Source: Candidatus Blautia intestinipullorum
GTDB lineage: Bacteria > Bacillota > Clostridia > Lachnospirales > Lachnospiraceae
DNA: 11,090 nt
Reading direction: 5' to 3'
NCBI GenBank assembly: GCA_019120475.1
Contig: DWVA01000298.1
Coordinates: 1 to 11,090 of the forward strand
Shown here: one piece after another, positions 6,309 through 11,090 of the stretch
Layout of the letters: every line of letters starts with the position of its first letter
Numbering within the stretch: position 1 is the first letter of the stretch
The notes under the pieces: model-generated
Database searches by the model: none
What the model was told of the DNA's origin: nothing
Seen by the model: only the letters and a program-made list of their open reading frames with translations
Position numbers and translations under genes: made by a program

Positions 6309-7002
6309 TTTTTCCGTTGATATGAATGAATATCTGCCGCTGCGCGACGTGGTGTTCAATACTCTGAGAAAGGCCATACTCAAGGGAGAACTGAAACCCG
6401 GAGAAAGGCTGATGGAGATTGCTCTTGCGGAACGGCTGGGAGTCAGCAGGACTCCGGTCCGGGAAGCCATGCGCAAGCTGGAGCTGGAGGGGCTGGTAGT
6501 CATGATCCCAAGAAGAGGCGCTCAGGTGGCGAATATTACAGAAAAGGATCTTAACGATGTGCTGGAAGTGAGGATCGCCCTGGAGAATCTTTCCATTCAG
6601 AAAGCCTGCTCCTGTATGACGGAGGAACAACTGGAAAAACTCTGGGAAGCCGCCCGCAAATTTGAAAGTATGACGGAGGACGGGAATCTGGTGAAGCTGG
6701 CGGAGGCGGATGTGGATTTTCACGAGGTGATCTACCGCTCGTCTGACAACCGGCGTCTGAATCAGGTGCTGAATAATCTCCGGGAACAGATCTACCGCTA
6801 TCGTGTGGAGTATCTCAAGGATGAAGATACGCGGAAGGTTCTTGTAAAGGAGCATGAAGAGATCTACCGCGCCATTAAAGAAAGAGATGTAAAAAGAGCC
6901 CAGGAAATTTCCTACCGCCACATTGAAAATCAGAGGGAAGCGATCATACGCTCCATTCGGGAGGAAGCGGCGAATCAGGAAAAAAGCGGAAACCGTAAAT
7001 AA
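6301..7002 (+). CDS. GntR-family transcriptional regulator, FCD (FadR-type) subfamily
   Basis: A 233-residue DNA-binding protein. Residues 11-76 form the winged helix-turn-helix, with the classic ERLGVSRTPVREAMRKLELEGLV core (44-66) and a PRRGAQVA wing (70-77). Residues about 80-220 form the all-helical FCD ligand domain. It keeps the usual metal-binding set: D137 and H141 in ADVDFHEV, H185 in KEHEEIY, and H207 in YRHIENQ. FCD members of this type bind metal and often a carboxylate effector; the ligand here is unknown. The start at ATG 6301 has a near-perfect ribosome site. The gene overlaps ispE by 8 bases and must be co-transcribed with it. GTATAC-core palindromes at the operon's promoter suggest self-control, and therefore control of ispE. 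It could also act on distant genes. Confidence 0.92.
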   Translation: MNDFSVDMNEYLPLRDVVFNTLRKAILKGELKPGERLMEIALAERLGVSRTPVREAMRKLELEGLVVMIPRRGAQVANITEKDLNDVLEVRIALENLSIQKACSCMTEEQLEKLWEAARKFESMTEDGNLVKLAEADVDFHEVIYRSSDNRRLNQVLNNLREQIYRYRVEYLKDEDTRKVLVKEHEEIYRAIKERDVKRAQEISYRHIENQREAIIRSIREEAANQEKSGNRK

Positions 7003-7024
7003 AAATATATAAGCTGGTTATGAT

Positions 7025-7055
7025 AAGAGAGATAGAATATGTCTCTCTTTTTTTT
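7025..7055 (+). terminator. Intrinsic terminator after gntR
   Basis: AAGAGAGA (7025-7032) pairs with TCTCTCTT (7042-7049) around a 9-base loop. The stem runs straight into eight T residues (7048-7055). The stem is A/G on one arm and rather weak, so readthrough into gerAA is possible. Only 19 bases separate it from the gerAA start, so the gerAA promoter must lie upstream of or within the hairpin. Confidence 0.7.
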
Positions 7056-7074
7056 ATGACTCAGGTGACGAAAA

Positions 7075-8562
7075 ATGGAAAAAACAAAAATTTCTTCAAA
7101 TCTCAGGGATAACGAAGCTTATATCCGAAAAAGGTGCAAAAACTGCGCCGATATTCTGATCCGTCCCATGCGGCTGGGAGACGGCCCCAGGGTGGACTGT
7201 CTGATGGTATATATTGAAGTTGCGGTTTCTAATATGATGCTGGATGATTCCGCCATTGGGAAAATGGTAAATCATTTCTGGGAGATATCCCCGGAGCAGA
7301 TCCAGGATTTTATAAGAAACAACAGCCTGGGAATCGCAGACGTGAAAAAGCTTCCGGATATGGAGGCGGCCTTTGGAGCGCTTCTTGCGGGAAACGCCGT
7401 ATTCTTCATGGACGGCTGCAATCAGGCTATGAAAATCGCCAGCAAAGGATACCCCAACATGGGAGTTTCAGGGGTGGAGACAGAAAAGGTCCTGAGAGGA
7501 TCCAGAGAAGGTTTTTCCGACGCGGTGAAAGTCAATTCCGCTCTGGTGCGCAAGCGGATACGGGACACAAGACTGAAGGTGGAGGAGAGAACGGTGGGCA
7601 TCCGTTCTCAGACAATGGTCCAGATTCTGTATATTGAGGATCTGGTGCGGGAAGATCTGCTGGAAGAAGTGAAAAACCGTCTGGAAGAGTACGAGATCGA
7701 CGGAATACTGGACAGCGGGATGCTGGAACAGTTGACAGAAGAAACCTGGTATTCTCCTTTTCCCCAGTATCAGACTACCGAACGTCCGGACAGAGCGGCG
7801 CAGGAACTTCTGAACGGGAAAATCGTGGTGATCTGCGACAATTCCCCTTACGCTTTGATACTTCCCAGTTCTTTTAATGGGTTTATGGAAAGCAGCGAGG
7901 ACTGGTATCATCATTTTGAAATGGCGTCCTTTCTCAGGATGCTGAGATATCTGGCGCTGCTGACAGCGACTCTCCTGCCCGGACTTTATCTGGCGGTGAT
8001 ACGGTTTCATACCCAGATCCTTCCTGCCAATCTGATCCTTTCCTTTGCGGAGGCAAGAGAAGGAGTGCCGTTTTCCAGTGTGGCGGAGCTTATTTTTCTG
8101 GAATTGGCTTTTGAACTGATACGGGAAGCCGGCGTCAGGATACCCGGATCTCTGGGAAGCACCATAGGGATCGTAGGAGGACTGATCGTGGGACAGGCGG
8201 CAGTCACCGCCAATCTGGTAAGCCCTATTGTGGTGATGATCGTAGCTCTTACGGCTCTGGGCGGAATGGCACTGCCAAATGAGGAATTTGCATCCGCCTT
8301 CCGTCTTTTGAAATACCTGTTTCTGTTTCTGGGCGGGTATCTGGGAATCTTCGGGATCGTTCTGGGAATTTATATGACAGTGGCGCATCTGGCGGGCCTT
8401 TTGAGCTTTGGAATGCCGTATCTGATGCCTTTTGTAAAAAAAGAAGATGGGGGAGGCACCGGAGAGGGAATCCTGCGCCTGCCTTTCCGAAAAAGAAAAA
8501 AACGTCCTGTTTACGCCAGACAGGAAGAAAAGCTAAGGCTGAGAAGGAGGGAAGAGCATTGA
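7075..8562 (+). CDS. gerAA: Germinant receptor A subunit (GerAA family)
   Basis: A 495-residue GerA-family protein of normal length. A GerAA subunit sits in the spore inner membrane and, with the B and C subunits, detects nutrients and triggers germination; recent work on B. subtilis GerA indicates that A subunits form ligand-gated ion channels. Residues 1-280 are the soluble N-terminal region, with RGSREGF at 141-147 (usually RGP-x-EGF), a QTTERPDRAAQELLNGKIVVI block at 233-253, and NSPYALILPS. Residues about 285-455 are the membrane part, containing the hallmark RIPGSLGSTIGIVGGLIVGQAAV run (355-377) and LVSPIVVMIVALTAL. The tail is very basic (470-495). ATG 7075 has AGGTGA at 7063-7068, spacing 6. 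It overlaps the next gene by 4 bases (TTGA). No convincing sigma-G promoter was seen. The nutrient recognised is unknown. Confidence 0.94.
   Translation: MEKTKISSNLRDNEAYIRKRCKNCADILIRPMRLGDGPRVDCLMVYIEVAVSNMMLDDSAIGKMVNHFWEISPEQIQDFIRNNSLGIADVKKLPDMEAAFGALLAGNAVFFMDGCNQAMKIASKGYPNMGVSGVETEKVLRGSREGFSDAVKVNSALVRKRIRDTRLKVEERTVGIRSQTMVQILYIEDLVREDLLEEVKNRLEEYEIDGILDSGMLEQLTEETWYSPFPQYQTTERPDRAAQELLNGKIVVICDNSPYALILPSSFNGFMESSEDWYHHFEMASFLRMLRYLALLTATLLPGLYLAVIRFHTQILPANLILSFAEAREGVPFSSVAELIFLELAFELIREAGVRIPGSLGSTIGIVGGLIVGQAAVTANLVSPIVVMIVALTALGGMALPNEEFASAFRLLKYLFLFLGGYLGIFGIVLGIYMTVAHLAGLLSFGMPYLMPFVKKEDGGGTGEGILRLPFRKRKKRPVYARQEEKLRLRRREEH
8544..8551 (+). promoter_or_regulatory. Ribosome-binding site fixing the TTG start of the gerAB-gerAC fusion
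   Basis: AAGGAGGG lies 7 bases before TTG 8559, inside the end of gerAA, making the rare TTG start credible. Confidence 0.8.
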
Positions 8563-10229
8563 AATTCGCGGAAAACAACAGAATTTCCCACAGACAGCTT
8601 TACCGTCAGATGATCCTTGCCTTCCTTGCGCCTTTTCTTCTCTGTCTGCCGGGAAAAGAAGGACTTCTGGGAAAATCAGGCATTGCAGGAGTTTTTTTGG
8701 CGCTGGCTCTTCTGGCTCTCTATGTCCTTCTGCTTTTGCGTATGGTACCGTGGTATTCGGACCTGGTGAAATCGCTGGGAACCGTTTCGGGAAGAGGTGC
8801 GGGAGCGTTTTTTCTCGTATATGTGATCCTTACAGGAGCTTATCTTGCCAGACTTATGGCGGATCTGATACCAGCCGTTCTTGTGACCGGAATCCCGGGA
8901 AGCCTGATCTCTTTTCTGACTGTAGCTGTCTGCAGCTTCGGCACCTGTAAGGGAATGCAGAGAAGAGGAAGAATGGCGGAAGTGTCAGGAGGAATCCTTT
9001 TATGGGGGATTGTTCTGATGATGGTTCTTTGTCTGGGACAGGGAAGAATGGATTATCTGAAAGAAATGGCGGAAGATTCCACAGTACAGGGGAAAGCGGT
9101 GATGGACGGCTGCTACAGATTTCTCTGCGCTTTCTCAGGACTGGCCCTTCTCCCTTTCGGGCTGAAAGATGTGGAAAGAAGAGGAAAGGCGGGAAAAACA
9201 CTGATACTTGGGATCGTAACGCTGGGCGGGATCCTTATAGGAACTCTGCTTCTGCTTCCGGCGGTTTTGGGATGGAAGAGACTGGAGGAAGAGGTCTGGC
9301 CTGTGATCCCTCTGATGGCGGGAGCGGATCTTCCGGGAAATATCCTGGCAAGATTTGATGTGCTTTGGATGGGATTTCTGCTGTACAGTCTTCTTTTTGC
9401 CCTGGGAAGCATTTTTCATTACGGTCATCAGATCTGCCTCCGGGCACACATGGGAACCGGGCGCTGGTGGCTTCCGGCGGCGGTGTTTCTTGTGTCGGCA
9501 GCAGAATTTGAAGGAAAACAGATCCGGGATTACTATGGATTTTACCTTGCCTTTATTTTTGTTCCGGGGCTTCTGCTTCTGCAGATCTATATGGCCTTTC
9601 GGGGAAATCTGAAGAGGAGGAGAAGGACGGCGGCGGCTCTGCTTCTTGTCTCTCTTCTGGGACTGACAGGCTGTGCGGCTATTGAACCGGAAAAAAGGAT
9701 GTATCCTCTGGCTCTCGGTGTGGATGTGTCTGAACAAGGTTTTTCAATGACTTATGGGATGCCGGATCTTCCTCAGGCAACAGGACAGGAGAAGCCGGAA
9801 GAGAATGGCAGTATTCCGGTATTGTCCATAACAGGAAAAGATTTTCAGGAGATCGGAGAGATCTATGACCGCTCCCAGGAAAAGTATCTTGATATCAGCC
9901 ATATCCAGGTGATCCTTCTGGGAAACAGTCTGATGGAGAGCGGGAAATGGCGGGAACTTTTTTCTTATTTAAAGGAAGATCCCTTTATGGGAGAAAATGT
10001 GTATCTTTTCCGTACGGAAGATCCGGAGGCCGTTTTATCCTGGGACAGCAAAGGAAGCTCTGTGGGGGCATATCTCACCGGACTTCTGGAAAACCGCCTT
10101 CCCGGGCAGCAGAAGAGCGGAGTGACTCTGCGGCAGGCATATTATCAGTGGTATCAGAACGGAACTCTTGTCAGCCTGCCTTTGATCGTTCTGGAAGAAG
10201 AAGGGATACAGGTTTACCTATATGATTAG
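8559..10229 (+). CDS. GerAB permease-like / GerAC lipoprotein-like fusion protein
   Basis: One 556-residue frame covers two receptor subunits that are normally separate proteins. Residues 1-350 are a GerAB-type permease (APC/LeuT-like fold): an ISHRQLYRQM start, about ten membrane segments (near 17-30, 41-61, 81-103, 114-130, 143-160, 183-202, 213-238, 268-287, 303-317, 327-347). Then comes a basic RGNLKRRRR stretch and a hydrophobic run ending in LTGC, a typical lipobox with cysteine 372. The remaining 185 residues match the first domain of Ger(x)C lipoproteins (YPLALGVDVSEQG, a DISHIQVILLGNSL block at 445-458, LPLIVLEEEG near the end). GerAC is usually about 350-400 residues, so the later domains are missing. 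The start is TTG 8559, coupled to gerAA. The topology is consistent: ten segments leave the chain inside, and the lipobox helix carries the C part outside. Whether signal peptidase II cuts the protein is unknown. Confidence 0.85.
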   Translation: MKFAENNRISHRQLYRQMILAFLAPFLLCLPGKEGLLGKSGIAGVFLALALLALYVLLLLRMVPWYSDLVKSLGTVSGRGAGAFFLVYVILTGAYLARLMADLIPAVLVTGIPGSLISFLTVAVCSFGTCKGMQRRGRMAEVSGGILLWGIVLMMVLCLGQGRMDYLKEMAEDSTVQGKAVMDGCYRFLCAFSGLALLPFGLKDVERRGKAGKTLILGIVTLGGILIGTLLLLPAVLGWKRLEEEVWPVIPLMAGADLPGNILARFDVLWMGFLLYSLLFALGSIFHYGHQICLRAHMGTGRWWLPAAVFLVSAAEFEGKQIRDYYGFYLAFIFVPGLLLLQIYMAFRGNLKRRRRTAAALLLVSLLGLTGCAAIEPEKRMYPLALGVDVSEQGFSMTYGMPDLPQATGQEKPEENGSIPVLSITGKDFQEIGEIYDRSQEKYLDISHIQVILLGNSLMESGKWRELFSYLKEDPFMGENVYLFRTEDPEAVLSWDSKGSSVGAYLTGLLENRLPGQQKSGVTLRQAYYQWYQNGTLVSLPLIVLEEEGIQVYLYD

Positions 10230-11090
10230 TTTTTTGCGGTTTGCCAGATAGTAGACCGCGCCCAGAGCGTCCGCCAGAAACCAGCCGACAGGTACAGACC
10301 ACCAGATTCCCAAAGTGCCGATAAAGGGTACTGCGGAAAGTGCATAGGCCAGGGCGACCCGGACTCCCAGGGAAACAATGGTGAGGACCACAGACATCCC
10401 CGGTTTTCCCAGAGCCCGGTACAGTCCGTAAAACAGAAACAAAAGACCGATCATATAGTAAAAAGCGCCTTCAATATGCAGATACCGGACTCCTTCTGCG
10501 ATCACGGCAGTTTCTCCTTTGTCGATAAAGAGTGTCATCAAAGGTTCCGCCAGAAGAAAAACGAGAAGAGAGAGCAGAGCCCCGAAGGACATAGATACTG
10601 CAACGGCTGTGCGGATACCTTTCCGTATACGTTTCCACTGTCTGGCGCCGAAATTCTGAGCAGTAAAAATAGAAAAAGCATTTCCGAAATCCTGTACGGG
10701 AAGATAGGCGAAGGCGTCTATTTTTACTGCGGCGGCGAAGGCCGCCATGACGGTTGTCCCATAACTGTTTACAAGTCCCTGGACTGCCAGGATGCCCAGG
10801 TTCATAATGGACTGCTGGAGACAGGTCAGGGCGGAAAAACTGGTGATCTCTTTCATGCGGCTCATACGCAGCCGGATGTGTTTTTCTCTTTTCAGAAGCT
10901 GCGGAAATTTTATTTTTGTATAAAGAGCAATTCCGATCCCGGATACATACTGAGAGATCACGGTAGCTTCAGCGGCGCCTGCCACACCGCGGTGCAGCCC
11001 TGCTACAAACAAGAGGTCCAGCCCGATATTCAGTCCGGCGGAAACCGCCAGGAATACAAGGGGAACCATGGAGTTTCCAAGAGACCGGAG
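10218..11090 (-). CDS. MATE-family efflux transporter, C-terminal part (5' end outside window)
   Basis: The frame is open to the right edge and gives about 290 residues, roughly the C-terminal two thirds of a family that is normally near 450. The in-window start reads LRSLGNS followed by MVPLVFLAVSAGLNIGLDLLFV, the conserved MATE segment around the middle of the protein. Further family features are GVAGAAEATVISQY, an internal repeat-half beginning near the FGARQWKR motif, and the late FYGLYRALGKPGMSV segment. MATE proteins export cationic or other compounds using Na+ or H+ gradients across the membrane; the substrate is not predictable here. The gene converges on the gerAB-gerAC fusion and their coding ends overlap by 12 bases, so there is no room for a separate terminator. 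The methionine at 11069 is internal, not the true start. Confidence 0.92.
   Translation of the reverse strand, partial: LRSLGNSMVPLVFLAVSAGLNIGLDLLFVAGLHRGVAGAAEATVISQYVSGIGIALYTKIKFPQLLKREKHIRLRMSRMKEITSFSALTCLQQSIMNLGILAVQGLVNSYGTTVMAAFAAAVKIDAFAYLPVQDFGNAFSIFTAQNFGARQWKRIRKGIRTAVAVSMSFGALLSLLVFLLAEPLMTLFIDKGETAVIAEGVRYLHIEGAFYYMIGLLFLFYGLYRALGKPGMSVVLTIVSLGVRVALAYALSAVPFIGTLGIWWSVPVGWFLADALGAVYYLANRKKLII

Noticed and set aside
6175..6921. Minus-strand open frame of 248 codons opposite ispE and gntR
   Set aside because: It spans the junction of two well-supported plus-strand genes and its translation has no family features.
7003..7074. Search for a sigma-G promoter in front of gerAA
   Set aside because: No CATnnTA-type -10 with a matching -35 was found; TATGATA near 7018 lacks the key C and a partner element.
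7468..8388. Minus-strand open frame of 306 codons opposite gerAA
   Set aside because: It lies fully inside gerAA, its translation is low-complexity and rich in Q, H, R and S with no recognisable domain, and gerAA is beyond doubt.

Overview
The window reads as chromosome from an anaerobic, spore-forming Firmicute of the Clostridia. A Lachnospiraceae-like gut anaerobe is my best guess, inferred from gene content and protein style rather than from any search. The evidence is spmA-spmB, a SipL-type SPOCS/LysM protein and a GerA-type germinant receptor within 9 kb, together with moderate GC, dense packing, strong AGGAGG-type ribosome sites and frequent GTG/TTG starts. No mobile element, CRISPR array, tRNA or rRNA gene was seen, and no gene-free stretch exceeds 180 bases.

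Layout, left to right. (1) 1-1092: 3' part of glycogen phosphorylase, closed by a strong intrinsic terminator. (2) 1269-2404: spmA and spmB, overlapping by 4 bases, preceded by a possible 10-codon leader ORF. (3) 2414-3154, minus strand: a PlsC-type acyltransferase with a well-formed sigma-A promoter in the divergent gap. (4) 3315-5296: a PrcB-like lipoprotein gene, then a SipL-like gene, apparently one operon, with a candidate sigma-E-type promoter in front. (5) 5430-7002: ispE overlapping a GntR/FCD regulator gene, behind a good sigma-A promoter. A TTGTATACAA palindrome and a second partial copy, 21 bases apart, lie just downstream of that promoter and look like operators. A weak terminator follows. 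(6) 7075-10229: a germinant-receptor operon of only two genes, gerAA and one ORF that joins a GerAB-like permease to a shortened GerAC-like lipoprotein. (7) 10218-11090, minus strand: 3' part of a MATE transporter gene whose end overlaps the gerAB-gerAC end by 12 bases.

How the genes fit together. Three separate transcription units serve the spore: SpmA/SpmB (core dehydration), SipL (coat anchoring on the mother-cell side of the forespore) and GerA (nutrient sensing at germination). Between them lie ordinary metabolic genes (glgP, plsC, ispE). Nothing here is clearly a wholly new system. The points most worth checking are the GerAB-GerAC fusion with its internal lipobox and missing C-terminal domains, the putative self-controlling operator of the ispE-gntR unit, and the back-to-back vegetative and sporulation promoters with overlapping -35 regions between plsC and the lipoprotein-sipL operon.
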